Positions 9,107 through 15,647 of a DNA stretch of 20,155 bases are shown here, one piece after another. Position 1 is the first letter of the stretch. Each line of letters starts with the position of its first letter. Origin of the DNA: Bacteroidota bacterium (GTDB lineage: Bacteria > Bacteroidota > Bacteroidia > Flavobacteriales > Schleiferiaceae); the NCBI GenBank assembly GCA_003023665.1, contig PXYR01000018.1:1-20155 (forward strand), written 5' to 3'. A program made the translations under genes and the position numbers. The notes below the pieces were generated by a model. The model did no database searches. It saw nothing but the letters and a program-made list of their open reading frames with translations, and had not been told where the DNA came from.

Positions 9107-9566
9107 TCTGACTTGGATTTATTCCGCCCATTACTTCTTCAGCGAGCAATCCAAAGTCATCTCCATCTACGTTTACGGCGTTTTCATAGGCTAGTTTATC
9201 CCAAATCTCTACAATGCCGTTGTGTGCGCTAAGCACCACTTCACGGCTGAGGTTTGCGAAAGATTTAAGGTCCGGACTAATCCCTATACGGGTAGCACCG
9301 TCTAACTCAATAAGTTTTACACCTGCAGTGAATAATCGAATAAAATCGTTGTTCTTCTTTACAAAACGGTTTAAGGTGTTCACCTTGCCCATGACTTCAT
9401 TCCACTCTTGCATTGGGTACAACTCCAAACACTTGCTAAACACACTTCTTTTGAGTACGAACGCATCATCCATAGCTGGTGCTAGCTGCTTTTTTAGGGC
9501 AGCCGGAAGACTGATACGACCTTTCGCATCCATCTTGCATTCGTGTACTCCTATGAGGTTTAACAT
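9093..9566 (-). CDS. mraZ: MraZ, DNA-binding transcriptional regulator of the dcw operon
   Basis: MraZ is a ring-forming regulator that in E. coli represses its own operon by binding TGGGN repeats spaced 10 bases apart. The 157-residue protein has two SpoVT/AbrB-type halves: the first contains the conserved CKMDAKGRISLP stretch (10-21) and the second the ELDGATRIGISPDL stretch (87-100). Basic residues in each half would contact DNA. The ATG at 9566 gives the family's usual short N-terminus (MLNLIGVHECKMDAKGR). It is the first gene of the operon, and matching operator repeats lie just upstream (9605-9619), which supports autoregulation. Confidence 0.95.
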   Translation of the reverse strand: MLNLIGVHECKMDAKGRISLPAALKKQLAPAMDDAFVLKRSVFSKCLELYPMQEWNEVMGKVNTLNRFVKKNNDFIRLFTAGVKLIELDGATRIGISPDLKSFANLSREVVLSAHNGIVEIWDKLAYENAVNVDGDDFGLLAEEVMGGINPSQNELS

Positions 9567-9587
9567 GTCTAAAGTTTGCTCTCCTTA

Positions 9588-9623
9588 CAAATGTAGAATT
9601 ATCATCCCACGATTTCCCACAAA
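9588..9623 (-). promoter_or_regulatory. Candidate promoter of the mraZ-murG operon
   Basis: On the minus strand TACATTTG (9595 to 9588) matches the Bacteroidota -7 consensus TAnnTTTG exactly, and TTTG (9623 to 9620) may serve as the -33 element, although the 24-base spacer is slightly long. A transcript would start near 9583, leaving a short leader before the ATG at 9566. An AAGGAG sequence lies about 14 bases before the ATG, farther than usual for a ribosome binding site. Confidence 0.6.
9605..9619 (-). promoter_or_regulatory. MraZ operator facing mraZ (TGGGA-N5-TGGGA)
   Basis: On the minus strand two exact TGGGA pentamers (9619-9615 and 9609-9605) are separated by five bases, the arrangement described for MraZ boxes in E. 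coli. They fill the spacer between the candidate -33 and -7 elements of mraZ, so a bound MraZ ring would block RNA polymerase. A further single TGGGA lies at 9650-9646 on the same strand, out of the 10-base phase. Confidence 0.75.
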
Positions 9624-9632
9624 CGTACACAT

Positions 9633-9641
9633 TGTGAATAA
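9633..9641 (-). promoter_or_regulatory. DnaA-box consensus match (TTATTCACA)
   Basis: On the minus strand this nonamer matches TTATNCACA at every fixed position. It lies just upstream of the candidate mraZ promoter. Binding by DnaA is inferred from sequence alone. Confidence 0.45.
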
Positions 9642-9691
9642 CTTTTCCCATTTGTTTCATCTAAAACTGCGTTAGGCCTTATTAGTTGTGG

Positions 9692-9706
9692 TGGGAAGAA
9701 GTGGGA
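9692..9706 (+). promoter_or_regulatory. Second MraZ-type operator, facing engB (TGGGA-N5-TGGGA)
   Basis: Two exact TGGGA pentamers at 9692-9696 and 9702-9706 have the same five-base spacer, now on the plus strand. A degenerate third unit (TGAAT) falls in phase at 9712-9716. The pair lies about 70 bases upstream of the candidate engB -7 element. It could regulate engB or act as a remote operator allowing looping with the 9605-9619 pair. Confidence 0.6.
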
Positions 9707-9722
9707 AAGAGTGAATTTTAAG

Positions 9723-9731
9723 TGTGTATAA
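9723..9731 (-). promoter_or_regulatory. DnaA-box consensus match (TTATACACA)
   Basis: On the minus strand this nonamer matches TTATNCACA at every fixed position and equals one of the E. coli oriC variants. It has the same orientation as the box at 9633-9641, 90 bases away. Confidence 0.45.
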
Positions 9732-9753
9732 CATCGTTAATAACCATTCAGTC

Positions 9754-9781
9754 TTGCTACCCAATAAATGACCTAACTTTG
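9754..9781 (+). promoter_or_regulatory. Candidate promoter of engB
   Basis: TTG at 9754-9756 and TAACTTTG at 9774-9781 match the Bacteroidota -33 and -7 elements with a 17-base spacer. Transcription would start near 9787, giving a leader of only about 12 bases before the engB ATG at 9799. Confidence 0.65.
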
Positions 9782-9798
9782 CGCGAATACTGAGAAAG

Positions 9799-10416
9799 AT
9801 GAAGATTACAAGTGCCGATTTTGTGAAGTCCTCCACTACGTTGGAAGAGTGCCCTGCACCTACGAAAAATGAGTTTGCGTTTATTGGAAGATCAAACGTT
9901 GGTAAAAGTTCGCTCATCAACATGCTCATGCAGCGAAAGGATTTGGCTAAAACTTCGGGAAAACCAGGAAAGACACAGCTTATTAATCATTTTGAAATCA
10001 ACGAGGATTGGTATTTGGTGGATTTGCCGGGATACGGTTATGCGAAAACTTCCAAAAAGAATCGAGCTACGTTTCAACGTATGATTACTTCATATATCAA
10101 GGACCGACCCAATTTGATCAATACGTTCGTCTTGGTAGATTGCCGTCACGATCCGCAGAAAATTGATCTGGAATTTATGGAATGGTGCGGTATGGAAGGC
10201 GTTCCGTTTTCTATTGTATTTACCAAAATTGATAAATTGGGTTCTTCTGCACTTATGAAACAAATTGCGCGCTATAAGAAGAAGCTGCTCACACAATGGG
10301 AGGAATTACCGCCAGTATTCATGACTTCAGCAGAAGGCCGAACTGGGCGGGAAGAAGTGTTACGTTATTTAGACATTGTACACCAGAGCATCACTCCAGA
10401 TATGTACGGTCAGTAA
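9799..10416 (+). CDS. engB: Ribosome biogenesis GTPase EngB (YsxC/YihA)
   Basis: EngB is an essential cytoplasmic GTPase for assembly of the large ribosomal subunit. The 205-residue product carries all G motifs: GRSNVGKS (G1, 30-37), the KPGKTQ switch region around Thr59 (G2), DLPGYGY (G3, 75-81), TKID (G4, 142-145) and TSAEG (G5, 176-180). Length and layout are typical. It is transcribed away from the dcw operon and shares its control region. The ATG at 9799 follows a candidate promoter and a weak GAGAAAG ribosome binding site directly before the start codon. The gene is convergent with gldC. Confidence 0.97.
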   Translation: MKITSADFVKSSTTLEECPAPTKNEFAFIGRSNVGKSSLINMLMQRKDLAKTSGKPGKTQLINHFEINEDWYLVDLPGYGYAKTSKKNRATFQRMITSYIKDRPNLINTFVLVDCRHDPQKIDLEFMEWCGMEGVPFSIVFTKIDKLGSSALMKQIARYKKKLLTQWEELPPVFMTSAEGRTGREEVLRYLDIVHQSITPDMYGQ

Positions 10417-10427
10417 GGAATAAAGCG

Positions 10428-10526
10428 CTATTTGTGTTTTTGCTTCTGAATATAGTATCCGATAAAACCTAACCTCGCACCTGCCAATAAGCAGAAAACG
10501 AACCGCCAATTTATTTTTTCGACGGC
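10428..10526 (-). other. Possible remnant small membrane ORF between gldC and engB
   Basis: In the 94 bases between the engB and gldC stops, one minus-strand frame stays open for 32 codons. It reads like the end of a membrane microprotein: a hydrophobic stretch (RFVFCLLAGARLGFIGYYI) followed by a lysine-rich tail (QKQKHK) and TAG. It has no ATG or GTG; only an internal TTG could start it. It may be a degraded gene end or chance. No terminator hairpin was recognised here. Confidence 0.15.
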
Positions 10527-10858
10527 TCAATAATTCCAGATTTTTCGCCAAAATAGCGGGCAAAATCACGCATGTCAGCTGCCAATGCTGTATCTTCTGT
10601 TGCGCGCTCGTAACCGTCGGCCATGGAGATGAACGTCTGATGGAACATGCGTTTCATGTCGTCCATGAGCATGTCTTTGGTCCAAAGATCAATACGTAGG
10701 CATTCAGAAGTTTTATCGTCCCAAACCCCCATCATTAAGGCTTTAGCTTCTTCATTGGAAACTCCACCATCACTGGCGTCCCAAACAATGGATTCAGGAA
10801 TTTTATTCGCATCTAATCCAACGGTAATCTTGATTTCGCTCTCTTTGTGTATTGCCAT
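10511..10858 (-). CDS. gldC: Gliding motility protein GldC
   Basis: GldC is a small soluble protein associated with Bacteroidota gliding motility and type IX secretion; in Flavobacterium johnsoniae it is reported to aid GldB function, while its biochemical role is unknown. The 115-residue product has no signal peptide. The N-terminal SEIKITVGLDANKIPESI stretch, the central ASDGG....EAKALMMGVWDD segment (28-48) and MKRMFHQTFISMADGYERAT (68-87) fit the family. It starts one base into the gldB stop (TAATG), so the two are a coupled pair. The gldB-gldC order matches that known in flavobacteria. Confidence 0.92.
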   Translation of the reverse strand: MAIHKESEIKITVGLDANKIPESIVWDASDGGVSNEEAKALMMGVWDDKTSECLRIDLWTKDMLMDDMKRMFHQTFISMADGYERATEDTALAADMRDFARYFGEKSGIIEPSKK

Positions 10859-11859
10859 TACGGTTTGTATTGTGCGTCGCGCAAAATTCGTTGCGCATCG
10901 CGGATAGTTAAAAGTTGCTTTAGGTCTAGATCGGTATGATTTTCCGCGTAACTACGCATCATTCTATAGCCAATAAATTGAGCTACTCTCCCCGGGATCT
11001 CCATGTCCATAGCGGTACCCATTTTGGAAAACGGTGCGGGTTGAGATAAGCGTTGGCGAACCATAATGTCAGTGGAAAAGAGTAAATTTTCACGGACCAA
11101 TACTTCCCAAATTTGTCTTTCGTTGCTTTCTAAAAAGTCGTATTCTGCCTTGCTGTAGCCTAGAACTTCATGAATAGGAGCATCTTGGATTATGGCCTCT
11201 GCCGCTACGTGCCGTTTTCCATGATAAATCATTTCTCCGAGCAAAGTAGGATCGTTAAAATTTTGGATGACTTGATTTTCTAAGAGGGCATTTGCGTAAC
11301 GAACAACAAGTTGGCTTTGAGTGAGCAATGTTCGCTGATAATTTGGTACAGCGTTGTAACCTGGGTAAGCAGAACCCAAAAAATTATCAAGCCCAACAAA
11401 TACAATGACAGAATCTTTACCGCCATGATAGTAAAGGCATGGATGTTCCAAGTCTATTCCGCTGATATAAAAGAATAATTGATTCGGTATAGGGATGTCT
11501 AAGAGCTCATTCGCATTTGCGCTAATTTGGGCTAAGTCTTTGGTTATTTTTTCTTGATCGCATAAATTTTGAACGTTAGTGTAGTGGTCTATCAACACCT
11601 TGTTCTTGCGTTCGTTTGCCCAAAAAAATCTATTGGGTTGGTTTTCTAAAAACGGCCAATAAATGTTTTGCATTTCCTTCCATGGTAAACTATCCCTTCC
11701 AAAGAGCACTTCACCAAAGTCCTTTACTTCCCAGGTAATTTCACCATTATTCGTTACTTCAAAAAGTGAACCTTCTGAATAGGCTCCACGTTGAATAAAG
11801 AAGAATACAGCGAGCAGAACGGTTGCTGCGAAAAGGTATATTTGGTGAACTCCTTTCAT
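10858..11859 (-). CDS. gldB: Gliding motility protein GldB, without the usual lipobox
   Basis: GldB is an essential component of gliding motility in flavobacteria and the family is annotated as a lipoprotein. The 333-residue product contains family features: FVGLDNFLGSAYPGY (about 174-188), LLGEMIYHGKRH (205-216), the NERQIWE helix, PAPFSKMGTAMDMEIPGRVAQFIGYRMMRSY (around 275-305) and a C-terminal RDAQYKP. The N-terminus (residues 7-23) is hydrophobic and is followed by a charged region, but there is no cysteine in the first 50 residues, so it cannot be a conventional lipoprotein from this start. The frame extends upstream without any ATG, GTG or TTG that I could see. It may be held by an uncleaved membrane anchor. 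Confidence 0.9.
   Translation of the reverse strand: MKGVHQIYLFAATVLLAVFFFIQRGAYSEGSLFEVTNNGEITWEVKDFGEVLFGRDSLPWKEMQNIYWPFLENQPNRFFWANERKNKVLIDHYTNVQNLCDQEKITKDLAQISANANELLDIPIPNQLFFYISGIDLEHPCLYYHGGKDSVIVFVGLDNFLGSAYPGYNAVPNYQRTLLTQSQLVVRYANALLENQVIQNFNDPTLLGEMIYHGKRHVAAEAIIQDAPIHEVLGYSKAEYDFLESNERQIWEVLVRENLLFSTDIMVRQRLSQPAPFSKMGTAMDMEIPGRVAQFIGYRMMRSYAENHTDLDLKQLLTIRDAQRILRDAQYKP
11837..11844 (+). promoter_or_regulatory. Candidate -7 element for nadE (TATATTTG)
   Basis: This is an exact TAnnTTTG match, lying inside the 5' end of the divergent gldB and about 40 bases before the nadE ATG. No convincing TTG sits at the right distance upstream, so support is partial. Confidence 0.35.
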
Positions 11860-11864
11860 TGGGA

Positions 11865-11872
11865 CAAAATTA
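11865..11872 (-). promoter_or_regulatory. Candidate -7 element for gldB (TAATTTTG)
   Basis: This is an exact TAnnTTTG match on the minus strand, ending only 5 bases before the gldB ATG, so a transcript would be leaderless or nearly so. A -33 element at normal spacing was not seen. Confidence 0.35.
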
Positions 11873-11884
11873 GGCGATAGAGCT

Positions 11885-12667
11885 ATGAAATTACAGGAAA
11901 CGGCAAATCATATTTCGAACTGGCTGAAAAGCTACGCAAACAGCGCAGGTGTTAAGGGTTTTGTGGTAGGCGTTAGTGGCGGCATTGATTCAGCGCTTAC
12001 TTCAACACTTTGTGCTAGGACCGGCCTTGATGTACTTACCCTTGAAATGCCCATCCATCAGCATCCTGACCAAGCATCACGCGGTAAGGAGCATCAAGCT
12101 TGGTTGGCTAAAAATTTTCCAAATACGCGTCATATTCAAGTAGATTTAACCCCCGTTTATGAAGACTTTATAACCGCTATGCAACCAGGGGGCGCAGATC
12201 ATGAACTTTCTTTAGCAAATTCTCGTGCACGTCTGCGGATGTCCACCCTATACTACCACGGTCAATCCAACGGTCTATTGGTGGCAGGAACCGGAAATAA
12301 AGTAGAGGATTTTGGTGTAGGCTTTTATACCAAATATGGAGACGGAGGAGTGGACCTGAGTCCCATTGCAGATTTAATGAAAACAGAAGTCTTTGCTTTG
12401 GCTCGTCATCTAGGCGTTGTGGAAAGTATTTTGGATGCTAAACCCACAGATGGCTTGTGGGGTGATGACCGTACCGATGAGGATCAATTGGGTGCCACAT
12501 ATCCGGAATTAGAATGGGCAATGGGGCAACAAGAGGCTGGAAAATCTCCCACTGACTTTTCAGGTCGTGAAGCAGAAGTCATGGAAATTTACCTCAAATT
12601 CAATAGAGGGAACAAACATAAAATGCTGCCTATTCCGGTGTGTGAGATTCCGGCGGACTTGAAATAA
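11885..12667 (+). CDS. nadE: NH3-dependent NAD(+) synthetase NadE
   Basis: NadE converts nicotinic acid adenine dinucleotide to NAD+ in the cytoplasm, using ATP and ammonia. The 260-residue length is that of the short form without an amidohydrolase domain, so free ammonia rather than glutamine should be the nitrogen donor. The PP-loop motif SGGIDSA lies at 31-37. Downstream come ANSRARLRMSTLYYH (111-125), GTGNKVEDFGVGFYTKYGDG (135-154), VDLSPIADLMKTEV (156-169) and the deamido-NAD-binding end. It is divergent from gldB across 25 bases. Its stop codon directly abuts the stop codon of the convergent GH92 gene. Confidence 0.95.
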   Translation: MKLQETANHISNWLKSYANSAGVKGFVVGVSGGIDSALTSTLCARTGLDVLTLEMPIHQHPDQASRGKEHQAWLAKNFPNTRHIQVDLTPVYEDFITAMQPGGADHELSLANSRARLRMSTLYYHGQSNGLLVAGTGNKVEDFGVGFYTKYGDGGVDLSPIADLMKTEVFALARHLGVVESILDAKPTDGLWGDDRTDEDQLGATYPELEWAMGQQEAGKSPTDFSGREAEVMEIYLKFNRGNKHKMLPIPVCEIPADLK

Positions 12668-15601
12668 TTAATCCAACCTTACTTCGTCCAAGAAGAAATA
12701 GCTTGGATAACCAGCACCTGGGTGCCACTCTTGTAGTACACCTGCATTAATAAATTTTATTCGAATCCTCTTAATAGGCCGCACATCCGCAAAGGTGAAA
12801 ATCACCTCCTTACGCACAGGCTCTTCTTGGCTTAACGGATTATTCATGAATTCACTTCCAACAGTTTCCCATTTGGCACTGCCCTCATATTGAATTTTCA
12901 TTTCTAATTCCCTTGGTAGGGCAATCCAAGCGCGTATGTCTTTCAATACTCCCACGCTTATACTCTCCATAGGTTTGGGTTTTTCTAAGGTGATTTCCAG
13001 CAATCCATTTTCCCCTTGAATTCCTATCCAGTGGCCTTTACGCCAATCAGTATCGCCTTGGATACCGTCCACGGCAGCTCTAGCACCACCGGCAGTGTAT
13101 TGAGAGGTTGGTGTCCCTTCTAACCATTTGGCATTGTAATTATCATCCCGTTTGGTGAATACTGCCTTGGCAACATGGTTTCCATAACCGTAATGCGGGG
13201 TAATGGCCGTAACAAAACCATTATCATAAGCCTTGCCGATCCGTTCTCGGCCCTTGCGGTCTTTTTTCCATTTCACATTTTCATAGCGGTTATACCTCCA
13301 CAAATCATAGCTGCCCGTTGGGATTATTTCCACTGGGGTCTCTCCTGAAAAAGTTCTATTCACTCGAATAATAGGAGCAGGAGGAGTTGGGTTGTTTAGG
13401 CTGGTGTTGTAGCGTTGTGTTATACTCCATAACTTATTGTCTGCACTGCGTTCCACTTCCCAGATTCCACCTTCAAGGATTTGCTCGTGGGTGACGTACC
13501 TCCTATTGTGGTGGGTTTCCAAGAAAACACCTTGATTGTAATTCTGAATGTAGGGACCTTCCCCAAAAGATTGTATTTCCAAGGTTTTTCCATTGGCCAA
13601 TTCAAGCTGAATATCGTCCCATTTTGGGGTGCTTAATTGGTAATGAGGCTGACCCGGTACCAACGGATAAAGCCCCATGGAGGCCATTACATACCAAGCG
13701 CTCATTTGTCCACAATCTTCATTACCACTCAAGCCATCCGGTGCATTTTGATACTGTGAGTTAAGAATTTCATTGACCCAGTAGCTCGTCTTGCCAGGAT
13801 TATTCGTAGCATTATAGAGGTATGCAATGTGGTGCGAAGGTTCATTTCCGTGTGCATATTGACCAATGAGCCCTGTGATGTCTGCCTGCACCCTACCTGT
13901 GGTTTGAGACGGTGCGGTAAACAGTTCGTCAAGTAAATCTTCAAGAACATCATGCCTGCTTTTAACAACCATTGCTTGCTTTCTGCGCGGCATTGAATTC
14001 CATCCTTCGCGAGCCGCCCTGAAATTGGTTAATATTTCCATCCAACCTTCAATGTCATGTACAGGAGAAAAGCTGTATTGGTAGGCGTTTGCTTCTGTGA
14101 AGTGGTTGTTTACTTCTTGAGGCGCATAGGGAGTTAAAAAATCACCGTTGGTTCGCGGTCGTACAAACCCGCTTTCCGGATCAATGAGCGAACGGTACGC
14201 AGAGGCACGTTGCTTGTAGCCGTTCATTATGCTCAGGTTTCCTAAGCGCTCAGCGGTCCAAGCAATACATGCATCATCATAGGCATATTCTAGTGTCTTA
14301 CTAACCGATTCACTTTCATCTTCAATGCTCAAAAAGCCAGATTCTTGGTAGTCGCCAAGGCCAAACACTTCCATCTCAGCGGTAGCGCGCATGGCTTCAA
14401 GGGTAAGGGTGGTATCTGTATGGTAACCTTTCGCTATTGCATCTGCTAGTACACTAACGCTATGGTAACCAATCATACAATCGGTCTCATTACCTGCTAA
14501 TTCCCAGATGGGCAATCGCCCCCGCTGCTTGTACATGTCCAACATGCCATAGATGAATTCTTGTGTTCGTTCAGGTTGGGTAATGGTATATAAAGGATGG
14601 GCAGTCCGATATGTGTCCCACAACGAATAAACCGTATAATGTCTATTCAAGGTGTCTTTGTATATCTGACCATCTGCACCGCGATAAGAACCATCTACAT
14701 CACTCCAGAGATTGGGTACTGAATAGGCGTGATACAATGCAGTTGCGAATATGGCACGATCGTCAACTGAGGAGCTTTTAACCATACTCTTGGCTAATTC
14801 TACTTCCCATTTCTTTTTCGTTTCCTTGTGCAGACTTTCAAAATCATGGTTAATCAATTCTACCGCCGCATTCGTCCAAGCACCTTTCTCTGAGGTTCCA
14901 CTCATTCCGATTTCAACCGTTGTCTCCAGAGTTCCTTCCGGCATGGGTATCCAAAACACTCCTTCGCTAAGTTCTATTGCAGTATCTGGTCGTGCGGTGA
15001 TGTTAAGACCAAAGTAGAAATGTTGTTCACGGGCCCATCCTTCCGAAATTCTGCGGCCTTGCCATTCACCAATTCCTGTGGCTTCAAAAGACTTTTCTAG
15101 TACGCGATCACGAAAGTTCAGGTCTATCATGATTCCAGGATTACCGCCCTCAGGAAATTGAATACGCAGAATACCTACCCGATCACCCGCAGTAGCCTCA
15201 ATCCTTGTTCCATCATTAAGGGTAACGGAATAATAGCCTGCTGTTGCTACCTCGCTTGCTTTATCAAAAGCAATATGATCGCCTTCTTTGGTGGGAGAAG
15301 AATACGGCAGCATCAACAAATCCCCGTAATCACTTACTCCAGTTCCGCTGAGGTGCGTGCAGGTAAACCCGTACATCGCACTGTCTGTATAGTGATAGCC
15401 TCCGCATCCGTCCCAACCATCGTACCGTGTATTGGGACCCAATTGAATCATCCCAAAAGGTGCTTGAGCACTAGGATGTGTGTGACCGTGGCCACCTGTT
15501 CCGATGAACGGGTTGATGTCTTTGATTGAGGTCCATGTTGCTTCTTGAGCAGATGCGCTCCATCCAAAAAGAAGCGCCGTGATAAGCAGAGTATTTCGCA
15601 T
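12668..15601 (-). CDS. Secreted GH92 alpha-mannosidase with C-terminal hexosaminidase-type tail
   Basis: GH92 enzymes are calcium-dependent exo-alpha-mannosidases that trim N-glycan or yeast mannan mannose with inversion. A Sec signal peptide with a cleavage site after ASA (residues 16-18) predicts export. Catalytic-region signatures are INPFIGTGGHGHTHPSAQAPFG (29-50), SLWDTYRTAHP (326-336), TEANAYQYSF (502-511, Glu503 likely the acid), HGNEPSHH (584-591) and GNEDCGQMSAWYV (626-638). Typical GH92 proteins are near 750 residues; this one has 977. The extra part is a linker domain (about 740-835) and a discoidin-like module (837-977) with DWRKGHWIG and a final FFLDEVRLD. It is divergent from the glycosylasparaginase operon, with which it probably shares substrates. 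Confidence 0.93.
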   Translation of the reverse strand: MRNTLLITALLFGWSASAQEATWTSIKDINPFIGTGGHGHTHPSAQAPFGMIQLGPNTRYDGWDGCGGYHYTDSAMYGFTCTHLSGTGVSDYGDLLMLPYSSPTKEGDHIAFDKASEVATAGYYSVTLNDGTRIEATAGDRVGILRIQFPEGGNPGIMIDLNFRDRVLEKSFEATGIGEWQGRRISEGWAREQHFYFGLNITARPDTAIELSEGVFWIPMPEGTLETTVEIGMSGTSEKGAWTNAAVELINHDFESLHKETKKKWEVELAKSMVKSSSVDDRAIFATALYHAYSVPNLWSDVDGSYRGADGQIYKDTLNRHYTVYSLWDTYRTAHPLYTITQPERTQEFIYGMLDMYKQRGRLPIWELAGNETDCMIGYHSVSVLADAIAKGYHTDTTLTLEAMRATAEMEVFGLGDYQESGFLSIEDESESVSKTLEYAYDDACIAWTAERLGNLSIMNGYKQRASAYRSLIDPESGFVRPRTNGDFLTPYAPQEVNNHFTEANAYQYSFSPVHDIEGWMEILTNFRAAREGWNSMPRRKQAMVVKSRHDVLEDLLDELFTAPSQTTGRVQADITGLIGQYAHGNEPSHHIAYLYNATNNPGKTSYWVNEILNSQYQNAPDGLSGNEDCGQMSAWYVMASMGLYPLVPGQPHYQLSTPKWDDIQLELANGKTLEIQSFGEGPYIQNYNQGVFLETHHNRRYVTHEQILEGGIWEVERSADNKLWSITQRYNTSLNNPTPPAPIIRVNRTFSGETPVEIIPTGSYDLWRYNRYENVKWKKDRKGRERIGKAYDNGFVTAITPHYGYGNHVAKAVFTKRDDNYNAKWLEGTPTSQYTAGGARAAVDGIQGDTDWRKGHWIGIQGENGLLEITLEKPKPMESISVGVLKDIRAWIALPRELEMKIQYEGSAKWETVGSEFMNNPLSQEEPVRKEVIFTFADVRPIKRIRIKFINAGVLQEWHPGAGYPSYFFLDEVRLD

Positions 15602-15647
15602 CTCCCCAAATTAAGAATAATGCTTAAGTTTAAAGAAACACTGAAGC
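15602..15647. promoter_or_regulatory. Divergent control region between GH92 and the glycosylasparaginase operon
   Basis: This 46-base gap must drive both directions. It holds a perfect inverted repeat TTAAG-N7-CTTAA (15611-15627), a possible operator. Near-matches to TAnnTTTG exist on each strand: TTAATTTG on minus (15614-15607), ending 5 bases before the GH92 ATG, and TAAGTTTA on plus (15625-15632). Neither is an exact match. Confidence 0.35.

Noticed and set aside
1..9566. Missing murF as a deletion in the dcw cluster
   Set aside because: From general knowledge, murF is commonly located outside this cluster in Bacteroidota, so its absence here is not evidence of loss.
9214..9675. Plus-strand open frame of 153 codons across mraZ and its promoter
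   Set aside because: Antisense to the conserved MraZ sequence and runs through the operator region; no recognisable protein features.
9567..9798. Region as a replication origin because of the DnaA boxes
   Set aside because: Only two boxes, no AT-rich unwinding tract or dnaA/dnaN neighbour; a regulatory role is more economical.
15158..15529. Plus-strand open frame of 123 codons inside the GH92 gene
   Set aside because: It is antisense to the conserved GH92 N-terminal region, its translation looks like no known family, and the opposite frame carries all the motifs.
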